Notes: generated by a model not told the origin, from the sequence alone. DNA of 37,961 nucleotides from Chitinophagales bacterium (GCA_015655015.1 JAATFV010000029.1:1-37961); one strand, 5' to 3'; shown: positions 1 to 11,600, numbered from the stretch's first letter. A program made the numbers and translations.

Positions 1-3000
1 ATACACCCTCATCCCATAATCAATCTGATCTCCCATGCCCTTCACCTCATTATCCTGCTCCTTTCCATTAAACCCATATCGGTATCCTCCCCCCGTCTCC
101 GCATAAGACCTCCCCGGCTGTAACATTCCAAACGGATAGTAATCATTCGCACTCACCACCTCCGGTATAAAATAGGCAACCGTACTATCATCCGTAGAAT
201 GACCATAGCGCTTGTCACTGATCGTAGCCAACACATTCCCCAGGTGATTCGTCAATTCAAAGAGCTTATTCCCCCGCGTAAATATAAGGCTATCCCCCGA
301 ACCAAGCAAGTGTATGGAATCCCTTATATCAGGAGCTATCATTTCCACATCCCGATTCATCTTCAGGATCCCCAACCGGCTGCTGCCGTATATATGTAAC
401 TCCGTCTGCGTCACATGCGTACCATGCACCGCCGGATCGCCAGCTGTATACACGCTCATCACATTACCCTGCGCATCCCGCACATACCAGGTCGTCTCAG
501 TCTGCCCGGAATGGGTGAGGGACTTGCTGATCCGGTTGCCTCCCGGATCATACGTGAATTGGATAGTCGTATCTCCATTCTTCGTAATGCTGGCAATCTT
601 GCCATATACCGTCCAGGTGATATGGGTGATCGCTGACGCACCATCATAGACCAGCTGCCCGATAGAATCATATTTATAGTTGGTCGTATCCTGGCTATCG
701 ATATCCGTCGCATAGGTACCGGCAGGGACAGTATCGATAATATGATCCAATTTATTCGTTCCCGGCGTATATACATAGCTCAACTTATCCATATCAATCG
801 GCTTTCCGGCAAACGTATTATTCCCATTCCGTTTGTATTTCTGGATATTCCCATTCGGATCATAGGTTATATTTTCCTGGAAGTCCGTCACCTTGGTAAT
901 GCCGCTCCAGGCATTTCCTGTGCGATTCCAGGCATCCATATGCACCAGGCGATTCAGCTGATCGTACTGGTAGTTGTACAATAATGGATTGCCCAACGTT
1001 CGGATATTAGCGCCCATGCTGCTGATATTTCCATTGAACAGGGGACGATAATCCATAGCCCCCAGGGTGGTATTGACCGCACTATCCGGCCCGGCTACTC
1101 CGCTGATAGGGGAATAATCCCCGTTATGGTAATTCAGCAGAAGATTGTAGGCGCTGGCAGCGACTATATTACCCACGCTATCCGGCCGCAGGGTATAACC
1201 ACTTCCCGTATAAGGTGCAGGGTTGATGGCCTTCAGCCACCCCTGCAGAGTATAGGCATAGTTGATCCCCTGCACCTGCTGCTCCCCGAGTACCGTCCTT
1301 GCCAGCGGACCATGCGCATAATAACTGTAAAACGCATCATTATCCCAGTTGATACTGTCCGTACTGCTCTGTACATTGGTGATCCGGTTCTCCGCGTCAT
1401 ACAAATACGTATGATAGAAGGCATCGGCTTCGCCATGCTGGTAAGATACCTGGTTGACCTTCCCGCTCACCAGGTCGAAGTCATAGACCAGCTTCTTATA
1501 CCGGTTGCCGGTGTTGTTCATCGGATTTCGGATATCCAAATTGGCGGTTCCATTCCCATAATCTTGTACCAGCGTGTCCACATTCCCCAAAATATCATAG
1601 CTGTAATAAGTGGCGGCAGCAGCATTTTGATTGCCGTTTGCCATATCCGCACCTGTATTGTAGAGCAAGATTCCGGCTACCCGGTTACGCAGGTTAGAAG
1701 GCGCTAATTCATCAGACATAAGGGAGTAAGGTGCATCATAGCCCGTCACCGTGATCTGGTCCGCCGAAGCCGCCACATTATTCTCCCATAACAATAAGGA
1801 CGCTTCCCCCCGGCTGATCGAATCCGTAATAGCCGTGCCGCTGACCAATTGCCCCACCTGTATAATTCGTCCGATGGAATCATACTGTGTATAGCTGTAT
1901 TGGTTATTCGGGCGCTGCCGGGCATTTTGCGAGAGAGCCAGCCTGCCCAGCCGGTCATACCAGAAATAACTCGTCCCCCCATCCGGAGACTTTTGAGCTA
2001 CCACCTGGTTGAGCGTATTATACCGGTAGTTTGTCACCAGCGTGTGGTGAGGAACCAGCCCCAATTTGGCTGCCCGGGCTGTTTTGACCCGGTTGAGCCA
2101 GGCGGTATCCGTATGCTGCTCAACACCAGCCGGTGGTACGGTCTTTAACAAATTGCCTGCCTGGTCATAATAATACAGCGTATAATGGTATTCATTCTGT
2201 GGGTGCGTGACGGTAAACCTTTCATACTTATAAGCCTGTAGACAGGTATTGTTATACCGCTGCTCGAAATCTCCGGTGAGAGAGTCTGAATACCATTTAG
2301 ACAACTCCGTACCCTTGCTGACAGCAAAATAAGTACTGTCCGAACAGGTGGTGATCGAGTCGATAGCTACCGGGGGAAGGATCGGGGCTGACTTGCCGCA
2401 GAGAAAAGGCGGGTTATATATGACATAACAATTAGTACTGCCAGGACAGGTGATGAGAGAATCAGAAGGAGTTATATCCTGTACAGTCAAAGAAGAACTT
2501 GCGACAGTATAAGCAAAACTATCTATTGTTAGCGTAATAAGCGGAACGGTATCTATAGACACAGATACGGCTCCTATATTCACCGCACTATCAAAACACC
2601 CCGTTCTTCCGGAATCAGAGAGATTTAACAACATCGCAATTCCATTGTTACTCCCCAACGCAGCAAAACTTCCATTTGGGTTTTGCACCATAGACCCAAG
2701 CAATTGCGTATTAGGAAGTTTCGTCTGCATGGACCATTGTTTAGTATTGGCTGCATTGAACTTTTCCCAATAAATATTCGGCGTCACCTCGCCCGTCTCT
2801 CCCACCAGATAACCACCATCCGAAGTAGGTAAAATATGAACGGAAGCTACATAATCAAGCAAAGTATTCCCCGGAGGTGCATCAAATTTTCTGGCAGCAA
2901 GCGGAGTGCCGTTATATGAAAGGTCGATAAACAATGCCCGCCCACTATCGCTTGAAGTCTCATATTGACTATAAGCATATACTCTATATCCGAAATTAGC

Positions 3001-6000
3001 CGGATAAAGATCAGCAAGTGAACAGTTCATTCCGGGATCCGAAGAGACCCTCATGAATTTCGAGGTGAATAATGCCCCCGTTTGTTCTGACATCTTATAG
3101 AGAGCCCCATTGAATATTGAGCTAACTAAATAACGACCTGTTACCAATAAAGTGTCAAAACTTTCCGCTACCCCAAGTCCATCATTGCTTGATGCTGCAT
3201 ATAATTGCTTTGACCAGCTCACATTTCCAGTGTTATCTAATTTTATAACAAGAACCCCTGCTGCGGTATTGCCGGCATAGTTTCGACTATGATCGCCCAC
3301 TATCGCATACCCTCCATCTCTGGTCTGGATAATATCATATCCCTGTTCACCATACCCGTCTGCGAATCCAATAGATCTTTGCCACAACCTTTCCCCAGCC
3401 GCATCTGTTTTTACAACCAATATATCTCCCTTGGTACTTGAACTTAAATAAGTAGTGCCAACGGCAACATATCCATTATCGGATGTCACCCGCACTTTAC
3501 TAAAAAAATCATCATTAGGGCCGCCATAACTCCTAGCCCATTGAATACTTCCCGCAGAATCATAACGGATCAAATAGGCATCCTGCCCTCCTACACTCTG
3601 TGCGGTGGTCTGCCCCGCCATGATATAACCACCATCCGAAGTTCTTCTGATATCCGCCATGTTATCCGTCCCACCCGTCCTGAATAGATGCGCAATCGTC
3701 GTCGGAAGACAACTCCTCGTCGCAGCCGTATCGGCCGCATGAGCAGCACAGGTATCCATGAACTGCAGATACTCCCAGGTCTGCTTATTAAACCCCAACC
3801 TGTTGTTCATGAAGTTCTGGAAGAATATATTCTTCTGGACCTGTGCGGTATCCGTATCAGTGGTAATAGAAGGGGTATCCGATGGATACGCCGTCTTGAA
3901 AACAGTATACAGTGAATCCACCGTCCTGCAAGGGACACAGGTCGGACCAGCATAACACTGCATGGCCGGAGGCAGGTAGACCGGTTTGGACAAATACTTA
4001 CAAGTCAGCGAGTTAGTGGTATTGGCACACATGGTCCGCAGCTGGTCCAGGTCCGTCTCATTCATGGTGATCTGCTGTACCCTTTGCAGGTAAGCCGCAA
4101 AGGTTTCACCGGTATGTTTGGCCAGCGTATAGGTATTGTAAAGGTCATTGATCAATCCGCACTCGCAATCGGATGGTCTGCTGTAAACCGGCTTGTTGCT
4201 ATAGACAGGCTGATTGCCATAAGGCAGCGGTGACGTGATCAGGTCCGCGTTACAATGCAGCGCATCCGTAATTCCTTTCGATTGATTGTAGTGGTTAATG
4301 ACATCCTGGAAACTGGAACAGGACTGCCCGTTAATAATCATTGTTACGCCCGGAGGCAGCGAACTGGCGCCAAATGGATGGGCGCTGTCACTGGCCCTCC
4401 TGCAAATAGCTACCAGGCCCGGAAGGACGGTATTTTTTAGATCAGTCGTATCGTATAATACACAAGCAGATAATTGTTTGTACCATTGCTGAGCAAGCGC
4501 ATTACTGGTCTGTGCGTAAAAGCTGTCCATCGCATGCAGCGCGGAATCCTTTAAATTGGCTGATGCAGTAGGTCCCTTGGACGCGGTGTTATAAATTCCG
4601 AGGGCACTATTATTTGAGCTGCTGGTAAAATCACTGAACTCCGGCTGATGATGAGCTGCAATAATATCCGACGTCGCGGGCTCCCCTTTTGGAAAGGGGC
4701 GGTTATTTGCCGGTGTACAGGTAACTTTAGCGATCACCAGTTTATTGAAAATATCCTGCTTGGCTCCCAGGTACAGTTCGCGGAAATTTTTCCAGGCCTG
4801 GTCAAGATCGCCCGAACACATCGTAGCATTGAAATCGATGGAAGGGGCCGAGCCATCCGGGTTGTTTTTGTAATTAACAAGACAATCAGCTCTTCCTGAA
4901 TCACACATCACCATGGCACAAGCCATGGACCACATACCCAGTGCAGGGTTCTTATCCACTGCTGCCTGGTAAAGTTTCAGTTTCGCTTCCAGCGCATCTT
5001 TTAAAGCATGATTAGCAGGTGACAAAGACAGCGGGTCGATATTACGGGCAACTACGGGAAAGCCAGCTAACGCAGCATTTCCGGTAGGATTGAGAAATCC
5101 CGAATCAAGGGCCTCCTGGTAAGTGTCGATCGCCTCCATTTTCCGGTTCCATAGATCGCTGGGCCGATTGGCCTGCAGGGCCTGAAGCTTACAATATTCC
5201 GGATGAAAAGGCAATAAGGCATTGGCCCAGGAGGAACGGAAGTTCTGCACAAACTGGCTGGCCGACAGAGAATTGGGGCTTACCATGATATCCGACTGCG
5301 CGTTGTATATGCTGTCGGGATTCCCATTGTCATCGGTATAATGTACGGAAGGCAGCTTAAAGATGGGAACATAACCCGACGAATCTCCCGGCGTGATATA
5401 AAAGATAGAATATTTATCCGCACCTATGGCCAGCGCTGTATCGGCATACTGTCCATATGGCGGGCTCATGTCCTGCAGCATGGCGCTGAGAATATCATTG
5501 GCATCGGACAGGCTATCCGGGCATACCGAAGCGCAGGCACCCAGCGCATTCTGGTAAGCCGTCTGCGCCGATGTCGTATCCGCTGATGTCGCAGAAGGAC
5601 CCACCTGGGCAATATAGTTCGTCAGAAAAGCCGGCCACGGACCCACACCATCCAGGCAAGACTTACAGGTTGGAACACATTGAGTGGTTGCCGCCAGTGC
5701 AATAGCCTTCTGCTGGGCAATGAACTGCCCGACGGTCGTACAGGTATTGTTAGGCAAATAGACACTGTCCCTATAAAAATTATAGGCGTCACTGTTCACC
5801 GTCAGCTTTTTAGTGACCAGGTAACTTCCTTCAGGAAGAAGCAGCGTGAAGCTCAGTGCCCTGTTCGTGGGTGTGCAGGTATTGGTGGAATCCACCGAAA
5901 AATTATGGAATACCGTATCGAAGGGTTTACCATTCCGTATCTTATTGTTACAATTGTCGGAGATAATGATCTCCAGGTCGTAGCGGCAGGTATAACAGAT

Positions 6001-7818
6001 GTTTTGCTGCTGACAATTCATTTCGCTCAGGATGGCCGGCGTAAGGCTGTAATTAAACACATAATTGTCGGCAGTGGGAACCAGCAGACTTTTCTGGCTG
6101 ACCATGCTCAATCCCTGGAAGAAGACCGAATTAGCATTGCTCAGCGTATCAGTAGTCGTCGCAAGGGTATTGGAGGGTAAGGCCGCCATCCCCGCAGGAG
6201 CAGGACCGGCCAGGGCCGTAGCGATCGTTCGCCCATGCATGTCTACATAGCTGACGCTGTATTGCCCGTTCGCATCCCTGACCATGTTCTTGAAATAATG
6301 GGACATGTCGCCCACTTCCGTTCCGAACAGCCCATCCAGCTCATTCTGGCTCGGAGTGCCGTAGAAGTATTTGGCCTCATGGCCATTGCCCAACTGGTAG
6401 AGAGAATCCACTCCGCCCTGACGGCTGATACGTCCCGTATTGTCCGGTGTATATTCCGTCTCTGTAAAGGGAAAATCATGAGCATTGGGAATGAATTGAT
6501 TGAGCCCGGCCGCTACCAACGGATTACGGGGGGAATAGTATTGACTGGCCCCGGAAGTATTGCTCATGGAGTCTGCATGAATATCGCAAAAGGACACATC
6601 ATCACGCAGCGTGTCATAGTTGGATTGACTATACTCCTGTCCGTTAATGCTGACATTGAAGCCGGCTGTGTACTTTATGATATTGCTGAGGGTGGGTGAG
6701 GGCATGACCTGGATGGCCGGCCTTCCCTGGTAATCATAATAGGTTTCTCCTACGATAGTGGTATTTGTCGTATTGTCTTTCGTCACGGTCTGCCTGCTGC
6801 GCAGGCTGCCATCATAATATTGCAGCACTACTTTGCGTTTGCCTTCTTCCGCAAAGCTGATATTGGACTGCCAGTTGAGCGGCCGTTCATGTCCCCTGAA
6901 AGTATATTGTCCCATGACGGAGGGAGCCGCGTCCGAGCTCCAGATAGCGGGGGTTACTGCACCGGCCTTCCCCAGCTGGGCAGGCCGCACACGAATAAAA
7001 AGGGTGCCGGTATTATCATAAATGAGAGGGATGTTATAGGAGGTGCCGGTAGTGGTCACCCGGGTGGCATTGTTGCGAAAGATCAGCGCCGGATTGGGAT
7101 GAAGGAGATCACTGCCAAACTTTTTCTGTACCGTGTCCGCCAGGGCGCTGGAGTCGATATAGGTCCATTCCAGGTCATATTGGTCGGCCCCTAACACCGT
7201 TGTCCAGTTGACAGGCAATTCATCGGCCGCGGCATCGCCGGAAGGACTAAGCGTGATATTGGATACGGTATTGCTGCAATCGAATTTAAAGCTGGGACGG
7301 GTGGTCAATTGATTCTGTATCACCAGGACCGTGTTGGGATCCCAGGCCGTCACATTGCTGCTATCCTTCACGACGGTGATTGTTACCTTATGGGCTCCGG
7401 CGAATACAAAGCTGCTGCGGCTGTTATACGTAGAGTCCGGATTATAATTTACCGTGAAGTTGTGGAAAACAGAATCGATGGCTCCTGCTGAATTAGAGTA
7501 GGTGATCCTCAGCCTGACCATTACGGAGAAAGCGCTCCGCAGGTAAAGGGTGGAGGCCTCGTTGATCATCAGGGTCACTTCATTCTGTACAGAATAGGAG
7601 GTGTCCAGGTTACCTGTATAAGCGGGATTGAAAAAGACGGAGTCCTGTACGGTCCGCGAAGAATCCTTCCTGATCTGGTGCAGGCTGCCATCCAGAACTG
7701 CAATGGCCTTTACCTGGCCTCCCCCTCCCCCATAACCTGCCCGGGTGGAGAGCGCCATAAAAAACACGCTTATGAACAGAAGCATCCATCGATTGCTATA
7801 TTTCCGCAGCATTTGCAT
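1..7818 (-). CDS. RHS repeat-associated core protein, C-terminus cut off by window edge
   Basis: Reading the minus strand from the ATG at 7818 gives 2606 codons without a stop down to base 1, so the gene continues past the left edge. An N-terminal signal or anchor is visible (MQMLRKYSNRWMLLFISVFF). Residues about 100-550 hold Ig-like and RHS-shell sequence including FGTEVGDMSHYFKNMV and SYVDMHGRTIATA, then a Cys-rich stretch (about 600-1360) with DMSPPYGQYAD. A propeller-like block follows (about 1377-1743). From about residue 1830 come YD-type repeats, ending with the classic RHS core near the edge: LTNHLGNVLATISDK, YYPFGMLQPGR and YGFNGKEQD. In the RHS family this core closes the shell and is followed by a variable tip, often a toxin, which is not visible here. 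An alternative ATG lies two codons in (7812). Last gene seen of an eight-gene minus-strand series, 9 nt after its neighbour. RHS identity is certain; its activity is unknown. Confidence 0.95.
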   Translation of the reverse strand, partial: MQMLRKYSNRWMLLFISVFFMALSTRAGYGGGGGQVKAIAVLDGSLHQIRKDSSRTVQDSVFFNPAYTGNLDTSYSVQNEVTLMINEASTLYLRSAFSVMVRLRITYSNSAGAIDSVFHNFTVNYNPDSTYNSRSSFVFAGAHKVTITVVKDSSNVTAWDPNTVLVIQNQLTTRPSFKFDCSNTVSNITLSPSGDAAADELPVNWTTVLGADQYDLEWTYIDSSALADTVQKKFGSDLLHPNPALIFRNNATRVTTTGTSYNIPLIYDNTGTLFIRVRPAQLGKAGAVTPAIWSSDAAPSVMGQYTFRGHERPLNWQSNISFAEEGKRKVVLQYYDGSLRSRQTVTKDNTTNTTIVGETYYDYQGRPAIQVMPSPTLSNIIKYTAGFNVSINGQEYSQSNYDTLRDDVSFCDIHADSMSNTSGASQYYSPRNPLVAAGLNQFIPNAHDFPFTETEYTPDNTGRISRQGGVDSLYQLGNGHEAKYFYGTPSQNELDGLFGTEVGDMSHYFKNMVRDANGQYSVSYVDMHGRTIATALAGPAPAGMAALPSNTLATTTDTLSNANSVFFQGLSMVSQKSLLVPTADNYVFNYSLTPAILSEMNCQQQNICYTCRYDLEIIISDNCNNKIRNGKPFDTVFHNFSVDSTNTCTPTNRALSFTLLLPEGSYLVTKKLTVNSDAYNFYRDSVYLPNNTCTTVGQFIAQQKAIALAATTQCVPTCKSCLDGVGPWPAFLTNYIAQVGPSATSADTTSAQTAYQNALGACASVCPDSLSDANDILSAMLQDMSPPYGQYADTALAIGADKYSIFYITPGDSSGYVPIFKLPSVHYTDDNGNPDSIYNAQSDIMVSPNSLSASQFVQNFRSSWANALLPFHPEYCKLQALQANRPSDLWNRKMEAIDTYQEALDSGFLNPTGNAALAGFPVVARNIDPLSLSPANHALKDALEAKLKLYQAAVDKNPALGMWSMACAMVMCDSGRADCLVNYKNNPDGSAPSIDFNATMCSGDLDQAWKNFRELYLGAKQDIFNKLVIAKVTCTPANNRPFPKGEPATSDIIAAHHQPEFSDFTSSSNNSALGIYNTASKGPTASANLKDSALHAMDSFYAQTSNALAQQWYKQLSACVLYDTTDLKNTVLPGLVAICRRASDSAHPFGASSLPPGVTMIINGQSCSSFQDVINHYNQSKGITDALHCNADLITSPLPYGNQPVYSNKPVYSRPSDCECGLINDLYNTYTLAKHTGETFAAYLQRVQQITMNETDLDQLRTMCANTTNSLTCKYLSKPVYLPPAMQCYAGPTCVPCRTVDSLYTVFKTAYPSDTPSITTDTDTAQVQKNIFFQNFMNNRLGFNKQTWEYLQFMDTCAAHAADTAATRSCLPTTIAHLFRTGGTDNMADIRRTSDGGYIMAGQTTAQSVGGQDAYLIRYDSAGSIQWARSYGGPNDDFFSKVRVTSDNGYVAVGTTYLSSSTKGDILVVKTDAAGERLWQRSIGFADGYGEQGYDIIQTRDGGYAIVGDHSRNYAGNTAAGVLVIKLDNTGNVSWSKQLYAASSNDGLGVAESFDTLLVTGRYLVSSIFNGALYKMSEQTGALFTSKFMRVSSDPGMNCSLADLYPANFGYRVYAYSQYETSSDSGRALFIDLSYNGTPLAARKFDAPPGNTLLDYVASVHILPTSDGGYLVGETGEVTPNIYWEKFNAANTKQWSMQTKLPNTQLLGSMVQNPNGSFAALGSNNGIAMLLNLSDSGRTGCFDSAVNIGAVSVSIDTVPLITLTIDSFAYTVASSSLTVQDITPSDSLITCPGSTNCYVIYNPPFLCGKSAPILPPVAIDSITTCSDSTYFAVSKGTELSKWYSDSLTGDFEQRYNNTCLQAYKYERFTVTHPQNEYHYTLYYYDQAGNLLKTVPPAGVEQHTDTAWLNRVKTARAAKLGLVPHHTLVTNYRYNTLNQVVAQKSPDGGTSYFWYDRLGRLALSQNARQRPNNQYSYTQYDSIGRIIQVGQLVSGTAITDSISRGEASLLLWENNVAASADQITVTGYDAPYSLMSDELAPSNLRNRVAGILLYNTGADMANGNQNAAAATYYSYDILGNVDTLVQDYGNGTANLDIRNPMNNTGNRYKKLVYDFDLVSGKVNQVSYQHGEADAFYHTYLYDAENRITNVQSSTDSINWDNDAFYSYYAHGPLARTVLGEQQVQGINYAYTLQGWLKAINPAPYTGSGYTLRPDSVGNIVAASAYNLLLNYHNGDYSPISGVAGPDSAVNTTLGAMDYRPLFNGNISSMGANIRTLGNPLLYNYQYDQLNRLVHMDAWNRTGNAWSGITKVTDFQENITYDPNGNIQKYKRNGNNTFAGKPIDMDKLSYVYTPGTNKLDHIIDTVPAGTYATDIDSQDTTNYKYDSIGQLVYDGASAITHITWTVYGKIASITKNGDTTIQFTYDPGGNRISKSLTHSGQTETTWYVRDAQGNVMSVYTAGDPAVHGTHVTQTELHIYGSSRLGILKMNRDVEMIAPDIRDSIHLLGSGDSLIFTRGNKLFELTNHLGNVLATISDKRYGHSTDDSTVAYFIPEVVSANDYYPFGMLQPGRSYAETGGGYRYGFNGKEQDNEVKGMGDQIDYGMRVY
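2590..3690 (-). other. DGGY-repeat beta-propeller-like block inside the RHS protein
   Basis: Within the RHS reading frame, about residues 1377-1743 show a repeated motif unlike RHS shell sequence: TSDGGYIMAGQ, TSDNGYVAVG, TRDGGYAIVGD and TSDGGYLVGE, spaced unevenly and each followed by strands such as DAYLIRYDSAGSIQWARSYGG-type sequence. This pattern is common in secreted Bacteroidota proteins and is thought to fold as propeller blades. The codons look more A/T-rich than in the flanking RHS parts (my impression, not counted). It reads as a domain inserted between the Cys-rich region and the YD repeats. Boundaries are approximate. Confidence 0.7.
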
Positions 7819-7827
7819 AAATCAGGA

Positions 7828-8622
7828 TTAAAGGTTAGAAGAAGCTAAAAAAATATGGTAATCCCTGTATTGGCCGGCCGGCTCGAACCGCCCCGCTGTC
7901 CTGGTGAAAAAGTTCCCTTCTTTGAACAGGGTGTCATCGAAACGCCCCTGTTCATAATGACTGAAAATAATATTCACCTGTCCTTTAGACTGGTATGGTC
8001 CCGGATGGCCTGGTCCTTCGATCAGCTCCTGCCCCACCAGTCCGGCGGTGTAAAGGGCATAGGTGATCCTTTGAAAGTAACCTGTCCGTGCGTCCACCTC
8101 GATCCGGATAAGAGAATAAGTGCCGCCTGGCGGAAAGCGTAGCGTCAGCACTTCCGATAGGCCCAGTTCCTGCAGATCCGTTTGGATGCCTTCGATGTGC
8201 GCAAAAACGCTGTCCAGCATACTGACAGGGTTCGACATGCCTGCATGATGAGCTGCCGACAGATAGATAGCTTTGTCCTCATTCATGATCTGTATGGCAT
8301 ACTTATCCGTCAGGACCGTCTCCGTCCCATCGATCACAAATCGGCACCGGTCTTTATCCATCTCCACTTCCCCTGCCAGGGAGTCTGTGCTCTTATCCGG
8401 CTGGCCCTCATTAGCATAGAGATATTTTATCCGGAAGCCCAGGTAGGCCGCGTGATGGTAAGCCTGTTGCACCCTTTCCATCAGTGCCCTGATCTTCGAC
8501 GAGCTGTCTGTAGCATCCGCCCGTTTTCCCTGCGCGGACACGGATTGGCTGCTCCATGCTGTCAGGATGATGGCTGTGAATAACAGCCTGTTATAATTTT
8601 TCATCGCTTGGGTGATCATCAT
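7828..8622 (-). CDS. Secreted protein of unknown function between the two RHS genes
   Basis: A 264-residue protein with an N-terminal signal peptide (core LLFTAIILTAWSSQSVSAQG). The first ATG is used here. An in-frame ATG at 8604 (MKNYNRLL) gives a more typical signal peptide and could be the real start. After the signal come a helical segment (SSKIRALMERVQQAYHHAA) and alternating beta-strand-like sequence (GEVEMDKDRCRFVIDG, KYAIQIMNEDKAIYLS), loosely like LolA/LolB-type half-barrels, but I recognise no family. It starts 7 nt after the stop of the PA14/RHS gene and ends 9 nt before the RHS-core gene, so it is almost certainly co-transcribed with both. Its position suggests a periplasmic helper or part of the RHS assembly; this is inference. 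Confidence 0.85.
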   Translation of the reverse strand: MMITQAMKNYNRLLFTAIILTAWSSQSVSAQGKRADATDSSSKIRALMERVQQAYHHAAYLGFRIKYLYANEGQPDKSTDSLAGEVEMDKDRCRFVIDGTETVLTDKYAIQIMNEDKAIYLSAAHHAGMSNPVSMLDSVFAHIEGIQTDLQELGLSEVLTLRFPPGGTYSLIRIEVDARTGYFQRITYALYTAGLVGQELIEGPGHPGPYQSKGQVNIIFSHYEQGRFDDTLFKEGNFFTRTAGRFEPAGQYRDYHIFLASSNL

Positions 8623-8629
8623 AAAATAT

Positions 8630-11600
8630 TTATTGATCTTTCAATAAGGCGCTGCGTGTTTCTTTAATAGTTTGTATCCCTCTCTCCGTCTCTTTCTTCA
8701 CCCGGGTCAACGTCCCGTCATCATCATATTCATAGAAAGTGGCATAGTTATTTTCGTCCAGCTCCGCCATCAGGCGCAGGTTGACAGGATTGTACACATA
8801 GGATTTCATCTCCGCATTAAAAGGAAGGATCCGCAGATCGTCGAAATAAGTCGTCGAAGAATCAGAAGCCTGCAGCGTTAAGCTCATACTGGCCGCATTG
8901 CCGGGAATATTAACTACCGCTTCGAACCGCTGCCATCCTTCGATCATGTTCCCGGATGGCGTCAGAGAAATGGCCTGGCTGCCTTCCCCGCTCAGCGAGA
9001 AATTGATCAGTATATGATCCCGCGAATAAGCCTGACAGGTACAGGCATTCTTTTCCTTCACCCAGGCGCTCACCAGAATCTTCTTTCCTGCAAGCGGGGT
9101 GAAGGGAGGCAACACCGTATTGGAAGAAGCCTTCATACCATCAAAGTGGCCGCCGCAAGTATCCGTGTTAACGGTATCTGTTAACCGGGGATTGCTGCTA
9201 TCGGCAGCCGCGGCTATTTTCAGACCGAGGAGACTGATCGAGCTGTCCTTTTGAACCCGCAGGCTATACATACCGGTATGCGCCATGGAATCGCTGATAT
9301 TCGACAGGTAGGAAGAAAAGTCGAATTGCCGGGCCTCCGCACACAAGCTATCACAGGAGCTGGCAATATAACCGTAGTCTTCAAATCCTTCAAAGGCGGA
9401 TTCCTGGTAGTGGCTGTTCTGTATGACGGCCGTAGGAAGCGTAAGTCCATACCCATAGAGCCCTGCATTGTACCTGCCGAGCGGATCTTTATTTTCGAGC
9501 TCGAATCCTTTGCGGTTGAAAAGAGTGGTCTGGCTATTCCATACCCAGCGGGTACTGTCATAAGCAGGCTTCCAATGCCCTGACTGCAGCGTCCAGAAAG
9601 GCGCAAAGTTTTTGATCACGCCGGCGGTGCGGATATTCACGGAATCCGAAGGATCGGACTCTTTGCGTCTTCCATAATACACATAAGACCTTTCAGGACG
9701 TGAATTCCCCAATATGGCGTACTGATACGGATTCACCAGCGTATCCGTAATGGAACTATAACAGGAACGGCCATAGACCGAAGTACAGGAGATCGTCGAA
9801 TTAAATTCAAGGACGGCCCCGAATGTATCTATCAGCGGCTGCGCCGCAATGTATCGCACCCGGATCACCGGCCTTTTGGTGCTATCCGAATATCGTTGGG
9901 AATAATAAGTCGCGTAATAATTGCTATACCCTCCCGTCAGGTAAGGGGGCACGGCATGCAGGGCCACCATCGCGGAGTCGAATCCACGGGGATCGTGCAG
10001 CCCGCCTGAGCCCTGGGTAAGCACAAAGGTGTTGGAAGGAAAAAGTCCGCTGATAGCGCCGGCCAGGTAGGCCGACACATCCAGGGTCATGTCCTGGAAG
10101 GGAGCCGCATTCTTTATACCGCCGAACCAATTCGTATAATAAGCCTGGTACAGCATCGTATCGAGGGGTTGATAAGGGAACCATCCCGGCGGAGCCGATA
10201 AGGACACCCCCACCGAATCAGAAGGATTGACGGAATTCGCATTGTTATAGAAACCCGGCAGGTGCCCTCTCTGATCGGCGTGCAGCAGCAGATTGGCCGA
10301 CAGGATCTGCGCATTGACGGGCAGGCTCCGGCCAAGGCGGTTGAACCGCAGGATGCTGACCGCGTTCCGGTCGTAACCGTCTACGGGAAGGCTGTTCTCT
10401 ATCAGCAGATGATCCGAGACGGAGTCTACCTGTAACAGAGAATCCAGGTAGGCAGGGCAGGTCGATCCGATAGACGATATAAGATTGGCGGAAAAGTCCG
10501 GACTGAGATCGACGGTGACGGTATCCGGCGGGGGTACGACCGCCCCCGGGTTTTTATAGATCACCCGTCCCAATCCATCACAGGTGGAGCTGACCATATC
10601 ATAAAGAGGCATTGGCAATCCCGAAATGCTGCGAAGGTCGACGATATCATTGCCGATGACAGCCATATACATAGCGCCGTTGGGATCCACACTCAGGGAA
10701 TAGAACGGTAGATCTGCGTTGTTCTTAAGAATATCACAATTGTCAAGGTTAATCCCCGCACCATTGGCATTGGCTGCATTGACCAGGCTGCGTACTGTAC
10801 GGTGGAGTGTCTTCGGCACAAATAAGTTATGGCTGGAGATCAGGTAGTTAAAGAAAGGACGTAGGCAGGAGCAGCCTTCTGCTGCGGCCAGGGCGCTATC
10901 CGCAGGAGTATAGATACACGACGTTTGAATGTCGGACCGCCTTTTGTCGGCCACTTTCCAGAGCTGTTGAAGTTCACTGGCTCCTGCACTGATTACCTGC
11001 GTGGTCGTATCGAATACCAGGTGATATTTATTCTGTCCATCCCGGACCAGGGGATTGCCCAGGGAAGCGACCGACCCTACAGCGCTGCCCATGTTACGGT
11101 GACCGGAGCGGATGACTTTCAGCGTCACATCCATACCGGAAAAAGGGGAGCCATTTTTATCTACGATGAACAGATCGGGCGTACCACCACGGATCAGGCT
11201 CGTATCGACCACCCATAATTTATACCCATCCGGGAAGTAGGCATATTTATTGTCTTTCGGCAGACAATCTCTCATGCTAATGGTCTGTTTGCTGTACATC
11301 AGCAATTCATCTCCGGCAGACAGGTAAGCAGTATCGGGAAAAGACGAATTGTCAACCGGTCGCCTTAATTTACCCTTAACCACATTCAGGTTGCTAAGAA
11401 CGGCATCTATATTCTGGTAGGCCGGACCTGTTGCCGGGTACATCCAATGGGAAGGATACGTGAACTGGTATATCGAATCATTGAATTCATTCAGGGTCAT
11501 CACCAGGATGGGCTCTCCGGTCTCTGCATCATACAGAAGGTTCTTGGAAGAGACCTTGCTGCCTTTGTCGATATGCACTACGCTGTCGAGGATGCCATAA

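Noticed and set aside
1..7818. Possibility that the left RHS gene is broken
   Set aside because: I followed the frame from 7818 to 1 and saw no stop or shift; it is open because the window ends, not because it is damaged.
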